DNA of 7,890 bases from Gammaproteobacteria bacterium. Lineage in GTDB: Bacteria > Pseudomonadota > Gammaproteobacteria > Pseudomonadales > Halomonadaceae. Shown here one piece after another: positions 1 to 6,827 of this stretch (positions are counted from its first letter, which is position 1; each line of letters starts with the position of its first letter). Where the stretch lies: contig JAMCZP010000199.1 of NCBI GenBank assembly GCA_023485185.1, positions 1 to 7,890 of the forward strand, in the 5' to 3' direction. The notes below the pieces were generated by a model. It searched no databases. It was not told the origin of the DNA and saw only the letters and a list, made by a program, of their open reading frames with translations. A program made the translations under genes and the position numbers.

Positions 1-471
1 ATTATCTAGATGCCGTAGCCACTGTAACGGGGCGTCGCTATCGCTGCTTAATACAGCCCATGGCGCAGGCAATCCAGCGAGCACCTCATCGCTAAGTTCG
101 CTGCTAAAGCCAACGTTCCAGAGCAGTTGACGCAGCCGTGCGGTCGTTCCCGCAGGCACCGCTTGGGGTGGCAGCGGCGCTGTGACGGGCTGGTTATTCG
201 CCAACAGTTGACGCATCTCCTGCATTTCACGCAGCAAACGCTCGCTCATTGCCTGCATAGGATCTTGCACGGCGATAGCCGACGGTGTTTCGGGGGCTGA
301 AGGTTCAGGTGAGGGCTCAAACTGATCAATGGCCTCATCCGCCATGGCTAAAATCTCCACGCCCCCTTCGGTGCGTCGATTGGCCACAATAAGAGCGTCT
401 TCACCAAGCGTCTCACGCACTTGGCGCATGACATCACGACTATTGGCCCCCACGAAACGTCTAACGCTCAT
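1..471 (-). CDS. flhF: Flagellar biosynthesis GTPase FlhF, N-terminal part (cut by window edge)
   Basis: FlhF is an SRP-family GTPase at the cell pole that controls placement and number of flagella and helps recruit the first basal-body parts. Only the first 157 codons are visible; the frame is open to base 1, so the catalytic NG GTPase domain lies outside. The N-terminus MSVRRFVGANSRDVMRQVRE, followed by LGEDALIVANRR and a GVEILAMAD stretch (residues 1 to about 45), is the typical FlhF start. Residues about 50-115 form the variable acidic/proline-rich linker with a short amphipathic stretch (MSERLLREMQEMRQLL), as expected of the B domain; residues from about 112 begin the helical N region. 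The ATG is supported by AAGGG located 6 bases upstream. It lies 58 bases after flhA, in the same direction, so it is probably co-transcribed. The family assignment is firm; nothing can be said about the GTPase motifs. Confidence 0.95.
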   Translation of the reverse strand, partial: MSVRRFVGANSRDVMRQVRETLGEDALIVANRRTEGGVEILAMADEAIDQFEPSPEPSAPETPSAIAVQDPMQAMSERLLREMQEMRQLLANNQPVTAPLPPQAVPAGTTARLRQLLWNVGFSSELSDEVLAGLPAPWAVLSSDSDAPLQWLRHLDN

Positions 472-529
472 GACTTACCCTTGCCTATGCTAGAAATGGT
501 CACCACTAGCCTATCACGGTGAGTCATCA
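472..529 (-). other. flhA-flhF intergenic spacer with extra in-frame stops
   Basis: The spacer is 58 bases long. Reading on from flhA, the stop TGA is followed directly by two more in-frame TGA codons (524-529). Further on, an AAGGG ribosome-binding site precedes flhF. I see no T-tracted terminator and no convincing sigma-54, sigma-28 or sigma-70 promoter, so flhF is probably read from the flhBA transcript. A weak pair of 5-base complementary arms (500-504 and 518-522, loop of 13) is too loose to call a structure. Confidence 0.6.
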
Positions 530-2617
530 TCAGCGCCCGCCCACTAGCGTAGTGACTTTTAACGTTCGATCATCAGGTATTTCGGCCTGAGATAGCACTG
601 ACATATGGCGTAGTCGACGGCGTAAGAAGCGTGAAAGCACTGCCCGCAGCGAGTGCTGCACCACCAGCACCGGAGGCTCGCCAGCGCCTTCATGGCGCTC
701 CAACGCCTGCTGCGCTTGTGTCATCAGCGTTTCCGCCAAACCAGGCTCCATAGCACCGTTGCCATTCATTGCTTGTACAAGCACCTGCTCTAACTGGGCG
801 TCTAAGCCCATCACGTTGAGCACCTCTTGGCCTGCAAACCACTGCTGGACAATGGCCCGCCCCAAAGAAATGCGCACTAGCGCCGTCAGCTCGTTAGGAT
901 CTTTTTGCTGGGCGGCATACTCTGCCAGGGTATCCAAAATGGTACGCATATCACGAATGGAGACGTCTTCATCCAGCAAGTTTTGCAAAATACGCTGCAA
1001 CACCGTCAGTGAAATTGCTTTGGGGATCACCTCTTCGACGAGCGCCTTCTGATCATCGCCCATTTTATCCAGCAGCTTCTGGACTTCCTGACGGCCCAAC
1101 ATCTCAGGCGAGTGACGGTGCAATAGGTGGTTTAGATGGGTGGCGATCACCGTACTGGCATCCACTACGGTGTAGCCATATACCTGAGCGTGCTCGCGCT
1201 GATTGGCATCGATCCAGACGGCGGGCAAACCAAACGCCGGGTCTTGAGTATGGGTACCTTGTAACTCACCGGACACCTGACCGGGGTTAATGGCCAACCA
1301 TTTGCCCGGCTGTGCCTCAGCGCGGCCAATCTCCGCGCCTTTCATGGAGAGCACATAGGCATTCGGTGGCAGCTCCAAGTTGTCGCGGATATGTACGACC
1401 GGCGGCAGGAAACCAACCTCTTGAGCAAACTTTTTACGCACACTTTTAATTCGCCCAAGCAGCTCACCTTTTTGACGTGAGTCCACCAGCGGTATTAAAC
1501 GGTGCCCCACTTCCAGGCCGAGCGTATCCACGAGCTGCACATCCTCCCAACTCGCTTCCGGCGTTTCCTGTATTTGCACGGGTGCGGTAGCAATCTCCTC
1601 CTTAACCAAGGCTTTTTCTTTTTGGCGCACCAACAGCCACGCCAATCCGGCTAGCAATGCGGTAAAGAATAGGAATACAAAGTTGGGCATGCCGGGCACC
1701 ATACCCAGCAGGCCCATGACCACCGCCGCCAAAATGAGCACCTGGGGATTAACGAAGAGCTGGCTAAGCATTTGCTGGCCAATATCCTCGTTTGTGTCAG
1801 TACTTACACGCGATACCGTGACGCCCGCCGCAGTTGAAATCACCAGCGCAGGGATTTGCGCTACTAGGCCATCACCAATCGCCAGTAGCATGTAAGTCTG
1901 GCCTGCAGCACCAAAACTCATGTCGTGCTGCAGCATGCCTATCATCAGCCCGCCAATAATGTTGACCACCATGATGACCAAGCCAGCAATGGCATCGCCG
2001 CGAACAAATTTGCTCGCACCATCCATGGAGCCAAAGAAGTCAGCTTCTTGCGCGACCTCTGCACGACGTTTTTTAGCATCCTCTTCGCCGATTAGACCGG
2101 CGTTTAAATCGGCATCAATCGCCATTTGCTTACCGGGCATGGCATCCAGCGTAAAACGCGCGCCCACTTCAGCGATACGCCCGGCACCCTTGGTGATAAC
2201 CATAAAATTGATGACCACCAGGATCAGAAAGACCACCAACCCCACCGCAAAATTGCCGCCAACCAAGAACGCACCAAAGGCTTCAATGACCTTACCCGCC
2301 GAGGCGCCGCCCTGATGGCCTTCCATTAACACTACACGGGTGGAGGCGACGTTGAGCGACAAACGCAGCAGTGTAGTAAACAGCAACACTGCTGGGAACG
2401 CTGCAAAGTCGAGCGGTTTCTGGGTAAACATACTGACCATTAACACCATGATGGCCAGAGCTATGTTGAAGGTGAAGAGTAAATCGAGAGCGAAAGGGGG
2501 TAAGGGCACAATCATCATGCCCAAAATCATCAGGATGAGCAGCGGCCCGACCAGCAGCTTCATGCGCACATCACCCATCCAGTCGCGCTGACCGATCAAT
2601 TGGCTTAAGCCTTTCAT
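530..2617 (-). CDS. flhA: Flagellar type III export gate protein FlhA
   Basis: FlhA is the large inner-membrane component of the flagellar export gate. It couples proton flow to export and uses its cytoplasmic domain to dock substrate-chaperone complexes. The protein is 695 residues (E. coli FlhA 692). Residues about 20-330 hold the eight membrane segments typical of the family (clear hydrophobic runs near 20-37, 44-62, 115-142, 205-230, 243-268, 290-330). The FHIPEP family signature is complete at 147-170 (RIAEVGAR, LDAMPGKQMAID). The essential aspartate D208 is kept in FVRGDAIAG. The cytoplasmic domain spans about 350-695 and ends in a TTLVGGR tail. The start ATG overlaps the flhB stop as ATGA, implying translational coupling, with a GAGG site at 2625-2628 inside flhB, 7 bases upstream. 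It is intact, with no anomalous segment. The alternative paralog would be a virulence-type SctV, ruled out by neighbours and sequence. Confidence 0.99.
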   Translation of the reverse strand: MKGLSQLIGQRDWMGDVRMKLLVGPLLILMILGMMIVPLPPFALDLLFTFNIALAIMVLMVSMFTQKPLDFAAFPAVLLFTTLLRLSLNVASTRVVLMEGHQGGASAGKVIEAFGAFLVGGNFAVGLVVFLILVVINFMVITKGAGRIAEVGARFTLDAMPGKQMAIDADLNAGLIGEEDAKKRRAEVAQEADFFGSMDGASKFVRGDAIAGLVIMVVNIIGGLMIGMLQHDMSFGAAGQTYMLLAIGDGLVAQIPALVISTAAGVTVSRVSTDTNEDIGQQMLSQLFVNPQVLILAAVVMGLLGMVPGMPNFVFLFFTALLAGLAWLLVRQKEKALVKEEIATAPVQIQETPEASWEDVQLVDTLGLEVGHRLIPLVDSRQKGELLGRIKSVRKKFAQEVGFLPPVVHIRDNLELPPNAYVLSMKGAEIGRAEAQPGKWLAINPGQVSGELQGTHTQDPAFGLPAVWIDANQREHAQVYGYTVVDASTVIATHLNHLLHRHSPEMLGRQEVQKLLDKMGDDQKALVEEVIPKAISLTVLQRILQNLLDEDVSIRDMRTILDTLAEYAAQQKDPNELTALVRISLGRAIVQQWFAGQEVLNVMGLDAQLEQVLVQAMNGNGAMEPGLAETLMTQAQQALERHEGAGEPPVLVVQHSLRAVLSRFLRRRLRHMSVLSQAEIPDDRTLKVTTLVGGR

Positions 2618-3780
2618 GGTTGCGCCTCATTACCACCGGAACCACGGCCGGGGTTTTCCATTTCCGGGGGTACCGGTAAGTTATCGGGGGTTGGGGGCAT
2701 CTCGCCTCCTTGTTGTGCTACCTGCTTAAGTCGGTAGGCCCAAGCCATGACTTCTGCCACCGCGGTATACAAATCAGCGGGCACCTCCGCCTCAAGATCT
2801 ACGTGATGATACAGGGCACGGGCAAGCGGCGCTGCCTCCAAGCGCGGAATGTCATTCTCCTCACCGATCTCACGAATCCGTGCGGCGACAATATCGGCGC
2901 CTTTAGCGACCAGTCGAGGCGCGCCCATACTGCCTTCTTGATAACTCAGCGCCACCGCATAATGGGTCGGGTTAGTAATGATCACGTCTGCCTGGGGTAC
3001 TTTACTCATCATCCGCCCGCGCGCCATCGCCTGCTGCTGTTGGCGGATACGCGCTTTCAGGTGCGGATCACCTTCTGACTCTTTGTGCTCACGCTTGACC
3101 TCTTCTTGGCTCATACGCAGCTTTTTCGCATTACTATACAGCTGAAAGGGTACATCAATTAGAATCACCACGATCAGCACAAGCACCATCAACCCTGCCG
3201 CAAGCGCCGCCATTCTCAACGCATTGGTCAGTGCTTGCTGGATAGGCTGGTCCATCAACGCCATAAACCTGCCGACGTTGAAGTACAAAAAGGTCGCGGC
3301 AACCCCTCCGACCAAGACCGACTTAGCGATTGCTTTTGCCAATTCGATCAGCGCCTGAGAGGAAAAGATGCGCTTTATACCCTTGATGGGATTTAGCTTG
3401 GAAAACTTAGGCTGCATCGATTTTGCCGAGACTAACCAGCCTCCCAGCAGTGCAGGAGCAATTAAAGCAATGACAACCAGCAGTAAAAACAGCGGGATCA
3501 TAGCGAAAAGCGTCCGCTGGCCCAGATCAAGCGCATTGACCAGCATGGGGGTGCTTTCCATTGCCTGGCGACGCTCAAATAGGAACGCCTGCTCCATCAC
3601 CATACCTAACTGGTTATAAAGCATACTGCCCATGCTCGATAAGCCAATGACGCCGCCCAATAAGAGCATAAACGTGGTCAACTCGCGGGAGCGAGGTACC
3701 TGGCCCTCTTCACGCGCTTTTTCCTTACGTCTGGGCGTGGCCTCTTCAGTCTTTTCCTGGTCGCTATCGTTATCTGCCAT
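2614..3780 (-). CDS. flhB: Flagellar export switch protein FlhB
   Basis: FlhB is a membrane component of the flagellar type III export apparatus; it cleaves itself and takes part in the switch from rod/hook to filament substrates. The 388-residue protein opens with the charged family N-terminus (SDQEKTEEATPRRKEKAREE, residues 6-25). It has four hydrophobic segments (about 33-52, 90-115, 150-170, 188-212). A basic, Gln-rich cytoplasmic linker follows (about 218-255, EEVKREHKESEGDP). The autocleavage motif NPTH is intact at 270-273, with cleavage expected between N270 and P271. The C-terminal tail from about 360 is proline-rich and variable. The ATG start is fixed by an in-frame TGA 42 bases upstream with no other start codon between. 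The ribosome-binding site is weak (GGA, 7 bases before ATG). The gene lies 104 bases after cheZ, behind a candidate sigma-28 promoter and a hairpin, and overlaps flhA by 4 bases. Confidence 0.99.
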   Translation of the reverse strand: MADNDSDQEKTEEATPRRKEKAREEGQVPRSRELTTFMLLLGGVIGLSSMGSMLYNQLGMVMEQAFLFERRQAMESTPMLVNALDLGQRTLFAMIPLFLLLVVIALIAPALLGGWLVSAKSMQPKFSKLNPIKGIKRIFSSQALIELAKAIAKSVLVGGVAATFLYFNVGRFMALMDQPIQQALTNALRMAALAAGLMVLVLIVVILIDVPFQLYSNAKKLRMSQEEVKREHKESEGDPHLKARIRQQQQAMARGRMMSKVPQADVIITNPTHYAVALSYQEGSMGAPRLVAKGADIVAARIREIGEENDIPRLEAAPLARALYHHVDLEAEVPADLYTAVAEVMAWAYRLKQVAQQGGEMPPTPDNLPVPPEMENPGRGSGGNEAQP

Positions 3781-3819
3781 ACGGTTATCCGGCCAGGTGT
3801 TGCGAAGCTTACCACGTGT

Positions 3820-3843
3820 TCAGCCGTCCAAAGGGACGGCTGA
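3820..3843 (-). promoter_or_regulatory. Perfect 10-bp hairpin in the flhB leader
   Basis: Seen in the sequence: arms TCAGCCGTCC (3820-3829) and GGACGGCTGA (3834-3843) are perfectly complementary around a 4-base loop. On the minus-strand RNA the loop is CTTT. No T-run follows on either strand, so it does not look like an intrinsic terminator. It sits between cheZ and flhB, 39 bases before the flhB ATG and downstream of the candidate sigma-28 promoter. Inference: it may stabilise the flhBA mRNA 5' end, mark a processing point between the che and flh parts of the transcript, or attenuate read-through. Confidence 0.6.
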
Positions 3844-3860
3844 GCGGCGTACGTAGTGGC

Positions 3861-3887
3861 TAATCGGGCTTCTCAGAGCGCGCTTTA
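3861..3887 (-). promoter_or_regulatory. Candidate sigma-28 (FliA) promoter for flhBA(F)
   Basis: On the minus strand TAAAGCGC (3887-3880) is followed by exactly 11 bases and then CCCGATTA (3868-3861). The enterobacterial sigma-28 consensus is TAAAGTTT-N11-GCCGATAA: the -35 box matches 5 of 8 with the core TAAAG intact, and the -10 box matches 6 of 8 with the CCGAT core intact, at ideal spacing. The first three bases of the -35 box are the cheZ TAA stop codon. Transcription would start around 3854, giving a leader of roughly 75 bases that contains the hairpin at 3820-3843. This is a consensus match only; no expression data were available. Confidence 0.5.
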
Positions 3888-4580
3888 AAAGCCTAATTCG
3901 TCCAGTAGGTCGTCGACCTGGTCTTGCCCAGTCACGATATCAGGAGCATTGTCCTTCACTTGGGGGCCATTCAAAAGCTCTTCGTTGCGCCTTGCACTGT
4001 CGCTTTTCCACTGATCCTCGGCCTTGCGCTGCATCGTTTCTCGTGCATGGGCCCCCGGTGCATTTTCAATTAGCACCTGCACCAGTTGATGTTCGATCTC
4101 TTGGATCACATCCATCATCTTCTTAATCACTTGGCCGGTCAGGTCTTGGAAGTCCTGAGCCATCATGATTTCCATCAGCTCTTTATTGGTCGCCGAGGTC
4201 ATATCGGGCACTTCGCCAAGGTACGTGCGGGTCTCTTTAACTAACGCCTTCGCCTCATCCAACTCTTTGGGCGCTTCAAACCACTCAGCCCAGCGCTTAT
4301 CTAATGCGCTGGCACGATCTGCTAACTGATCCTGGAGCGGCTGTGCACGGTCAATCGCATTAAGCGCACGGTCTGCTGCCTTTTCCGTCATGGTCGCAAC
4401 ATAGTGCAAACGGTCACGCGCATCGGGAATGGCTTCTGCCGCTTTCTCAATCTCTTTATCTAGCCCCAATTCACGCATATTATCGCGTAACATTCGCGTC
4501 AGCTTACCAATGCGATGAATTAGGTCTTCAGCGGCTTCTTCAGACAGCTGGGCAGAAGTGGTCTGCTCATTCTGACTCAT
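3885..4580 (-). CDS. cheZ: CheY-phosphate phosphatase CheZ
   Basis: CheZ speeds dephosphorylation of CheY-P and so ends the tumble/turn signal; it works as a dimeric four-helix bundle, often located at the receptor array. The protein is 231 residues (E. coli 214). Residues 17-60 carry the family's [14 protein letters not shown] and [10 protein letters not shown] stretches. The catalytic segment [17 protein letters not shown] begins at 141; D146 and Q150 correspond to E. coli D143 and Q147. The C-terminal helix [12 protein letters not shown] (220-231), which binds CheY, is intact. The additional length is mostly a charged segment around residues 175-200, in the flexible linker between the bundle and the CheY-binding helix. 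A strong GAGGAG ribosome site (4589-4594) is 8 bases before the ATG. It lies 42 bases after cheY, the classic cheYZ pair. Confidence 0.99.
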   Translation of the reverse strand: MSQNEQTTSAQLSEEAAEDLIHRIGKLTRMLRDNMRELGLDKEIEKAAEAIPDARDRLHYVATMTEKAADRALNAIDRAQPLQDQLADRASALDKRWAEWFEAPKELDEAKALVKETRTYLGEVPDMTSATNKELMEIMMAQDFQDLTGQVIKKMMDVIQEIEHQLVQVLIENAPGAHARETMQRKAEDQWKSDSARRNEELLNGPQVKDNAPDIVTGQDQVDDLLDELGF

Positions 4581-4599
4581 GATGATGTCTCCTCGCTAA

Positions 4600-4617
4600 C
4601 CAGGCCCTGAGGCCTAG
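4600..4617 (-). promoter_or_regulatory. Small hairpin between cheY and cheZ
   Basis: On the minus strand CTAGGCC (4617-4611) can pair with GGCCTGG (4606-4600) around the loop TCAG, with one T-G wobble. The stem ends 5 bases before the cheZ ribosome-binding site GAGGAG (4594-4589) and begins 5 bases after the cheY stop codon. No T-tract follows, so it is not an intrinsic terminator. A role in tuning cheZ translation relative to cheY is possible but inferred only from position. Confidence 0.4.
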
Positions 4618-4622
4618 CCGCT

Positions 4623-5012
4623 TCATTTACCCATTTTGTCGAAGATCTTATTGAGCTTCTCTTCAAGGGTAGCGGCGGTGAACGGCTTGACGACATAGCC
4701 GTTTGCGCCCGCTTGAGCGGCCGCAATAATGTTTTCTTTCTTTGCTTCTGCTGTCACCATCAGGACAGGCAGGCCTTTCAAGGCGTCATCCTGACGGATC
4801 TCCTTGAGCATCTCCAGTCCATCCAGGTTAGGCATATTCCAGTCAGAAACGACAAATTCAAAACTACCCGCCCGCAGCTTATTGAGCGCATCTTGGCCAT
4901 CTTCTGCTTCTTCTACATTGGTAAAACCTAGTTCCTTGAGCAGGCTTCGCACGATCCGACGCATGGTAGGAAAATCGTCTACAACCAGGAAGCTCATATT
5001 CTTATCTGCCAT
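4623..5012 (-). CDS. cheY: Chemotaxis response regulator CheY
   Basis: CheY is the single-domain response regulator that CheA phosphorylates and that binds the FliM/FliN motor switch to change rotation. The protein is 129 residues, the same length as E. coli CheY and close to it throughout. All phosphorylation-site and switch residues are present: D12 and D13 (VVDDF), phospho-acceptor D57 in SDWNMP, T87 in [10 protein letters not shown]106 in GYVVKP and K109. The MADKN start is preceded by AGAGGA (5019-5024) with 6 bases of spacing, which fixes the ATG. It is 77 bases downstream of the chemoreceptor gene and followed by cheZ. With this degree of conservation it is the canonical motor-binding CheY, not a generic receiver protein. 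Confidence 0.99.
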   Translation of the reverse strand: MADKNMSFLVVDDFPTMRRIVRSLLKELGFTNVEEAEDGQDALNKLRAGSFEFVVSDWNMPNLDGLEMLKEIRQDDALKGLPVLMVTAEAKKENIIAAAQAGANGYVVKPFTAATLEEKLNKIFDKMGK

Positions 5013-5089
5013 CGGTCATCCTCTATTCAGTTCATGGCGCATGGGGCGACTGAAAAGTACAGTCATGGTTTAGTCGTTAAAACGCTTAC
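5013..5089 (-). other. Chemoreceptor-cheY intergenic spacer
   Basis: The 77-base spacer holds the cheY ribosome site and no promoter I can support: no sigma-28 match at correct spacing, and no TTGACA/TATAAT pair. A weak 5-bp inverted repeat (GACTG and CAGTC, loop TACTTTT, 5049-5065) is present. A 16-codon frame (5016-5066) starts at an ATG and ends with a TGA 3 bases before cheY, but the ATG lacks a ribosome site. Confidence 0.5.
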
Positions 5090-6784
5090 TTAAAACTCTT
5101 CCCACTCTTCGTGACTGCTGTGTTGTACAGCAGGACGTCGGGCTTGTTGGGGATCGGCCTTAGGTGAATGCAGCACAGGTGTGGCGGACGCTGAAGAGGG
5201 CAGCGCATGATGAGAAGTCGCCTGCCCCCCAAGCAGTTTAAAAACGGCCACTGCCTGTTCTAAGCGATTTGCCTGCTCTTCAAGTGATGCAGCGGCAGCA
5301 GAGGCTTCTTGCACCAATGCCGCATTTTGCTGGGTAACCTCGTCCATTTGGCCGACAGCCTGACTGACTTGCTCAATACCATCACTTTGTTCTTGTGAAG
5401 CGGCGGAAATTTCATCCATGATATCGGTCACACGGCGCACTGCGGTGACCACATCTGACATCGTGGTGCCCGCCTGCTCAACCAGCGTGGAACCTTGTTG
5501 AATCTGCGTTACCGAGGCCTCAATGAGGGTTTTAATCTCTTTAGCTGCATCGGCACTGCGACTAGCCAGATTGCGCACTTCGCCCGCCACTACCGCAAAG
5601 CCCCGGCCTTGCTCGCCGGCGCGCGCCGCTTCTACCGACGCATTGAGCGCTAAGATATTGGTTTGAAAGGCAATCGAATCTATAACACTGGTGATATCAG
5701 CAACTTTTTTCGAGCTGGTCGAAATACCGTGCATGGTCTCAACCACTTGCGCCACCACTTGCCCACCGCGCTCGGCGGTAGTAGAAGCATCAGCAGCCAG
5801 CGTACTGGCTTGGCGGGCATTGTCGGCATTCTGCTTCACCGTTGCGGTCATCTCTTCCATGCTGGCCGCGGTTTCTTGAATGGAGGCAGCCTGCTGTTCA
5901 GTGCGCGAGGAGAGATCAGCGTTGCCGCTGGCAATTTCTCGGGTGCCGTGATGAATTTCGTTACTGCCTTCACGTACTCGGCTAACGATATTAGTAAGAT
6001 TTTGCTGCATGGCGCCCATAGCACCGAATAATCGGCCAATTTCATTTTTGCCTGCTTCCGGCAACGGATCAGTTAAATCAGCCTCGGCAATGGCATCCAG
6101 TCGCTGCACCGCACCTCTTAGCGGTGCAATGACCGTGCGGCGTAAGCCTATGTAAATGACCAGTGTCATCAGTAGCGCAAAGATCACTACGGCGGCGTTA
6201 ATCATGGTGAAGAGATTACCTTCCGCCTCTGCATCAGCTTGAATGGTCTCTACTCGATCAAAGGCGTAGTCCACAAACGCGGTCATGCTAGCAGCAAGAC
6301 TCGCGAGTGGCTCCATCAGCTCTTCGCGTAAATTGTTGTAGCCATTAAGGTCCATATACTCAAAAGTGGCGTGCTGCTGCTTCACCAGCGCCGTTACAGT
6401 GCGAAAATCTTCTATCAACACAGCGCCCAGCGGTTCGCCTTGCAGAGTGCGTGGGGTTGCAGCAAAGCGCTCAAAACGCTCCTCGGATCGTTCGATGCGA
6501 TCACCGGCAATCGCCGCCTGTTGATTGGATTGAGGCGTTTGACCTACCATCAAATAGTTAGAGGCGGTCTCCATGGCCAGCATGGCTTCGTTTAACAATG
6601 AATCGGCGCGATTGATTTCATTTAACTGCGCAGCGCTTATACGACTGAGTGTGGCTAAGTTATTTTGTGCATTGCGGTCAGACACAAACCCCAATCCTGC
6701 AATCACTAGAATCAGGGCGACGAAGCAGACGAGTGCCGCAATAACAGCGGCGTGAATACTCAAATTGCGCAGTAAACGATTCAT
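5090..6784 (-). CDS. Methyl-accepting chemotaxis protein with four-helix-type periplasmic sensor
   Basis: This is a transmembrane receptor that passes ligand binding outside the membrane to CheA/CheW in the cytoplasm. With the start at 6784 it has 564 residues. Membrane segments lie at about 11-34 and 191-214, and the roughly 155 residues between them are helical, as in Tar/Tsr-type 4HB sensors. HAMP follows at about 215-268. The signalling domain runs about 269-520, with its hairpin tip at 373-407 ([37 protein letters not shown]). Methylation-type Gln/Glu pairs are seen in the [17 protein letters not shown] segment (heptad positions 297, 304, 311). A flexible tail (521-559) ends in EWEEF, a CheR/CheB-tether pentapeptide of the NWETF kind. 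The ATG at 6784 was chosen because AAGAGA lies 7 bases upstream and the protein then begins with a short basic N-terminus before TM1; a longer TTG start at 6859 would overlap cheB and lacks a ribosome site. The ligand is unknown. Confidence 0.97.
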   Translation of the reverse strand: MNRLLRNLSIHAAVIAALVCFVALILVIAGLGFVSDRNAQNNLATLSRISAAQLNEINRADSLLNEAMLAMETASNYLMVGQTPQSNQQAAIAGDRIERSEERFERFAATPRTLQGEPLGAVLIEDFRTVTALVKQQHATFEYMDLNGYNNLREELMEPLASLAASMTAFVDYAFDRVETIQADAEAEGNLFTMINAAVVIFALLMTLVIYIGLRRTVIAPLRGAVQRLDAIAEADLTDPLPEAGKNEIGRLFGAMGAMQQNLTNIVSRVREGSNEIHHGTREIASGNADLSSRTEQQAASIQETAASMEEMTATVKQNADNARQASTLAADASTTAERGGQVVAQVVETMHGISTSSKKVADITSVIDSIAFQTNILALNASVEAARAGEQGRGFAVVAGEVRNLASRSADAAKEIKTLIEASVTQIQQGSTLVEQAGTTMSDVVTAVRRVTDIMDEISAASQEQSDGIEQVSQAVGQMDEVTQQNAALVQEASAAAASLEEQANRLEQAVAVFKLLGGQATSHHALPSSASATPVLHSPKADPQQARRPAVQHSSHEEWEEF

Positions 6785-6827
6785 TGGAAGATCTCTTGTG
6801 AGCTTATTAGGTTTTTTATAGCAGTCA
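6785..6827 (-). other. cheB-chemoreceptor spacer with weak ribosome site
   Basis: The spacer is 43 bases between the cheB stop codon and the chemoreceptor ATG. On the minus strand it carries AAGAGA (6797-6792), 7 bases before the ATG, an imperfect Shine-Dalgarno sequence that fixes the start. It also has an A-rich stretch (TATAAAAAA) resembling a -10 box, but no -35 element 16-18 bases upstream and no sigma-28 pair. Read-through from cheB is the simpler reading. Confidence 0.5.

Noticed and set aside
48..230. 60-codon open frame on the minus strand inside flhF
   Set aside because: It is out of frame with the well-supported FlhF N-terminus and is rich in Cys and Arg, as expected of a shadow frame.
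498..522. Loose inverted repeat in the flhA-flhF spacer
   Set aside because: Only five paired bases with a 13-base loop, which is expected by chance.
1920..2315. 131-codon open frame on the plus strand opposite flhA
   Set aside because: It is antisense to a highly conserved membrane-coding part of flhA, has low-complexity Ser/Thr/Pro-rich content typical of a shadow frame, and has no supporting start signals.
3820..3843. Intrinsic terminator after cheZ
   Set aside because: The stem is strong but no run of T follows on either strand, and the downstream genes are functionally linked and same-direction.
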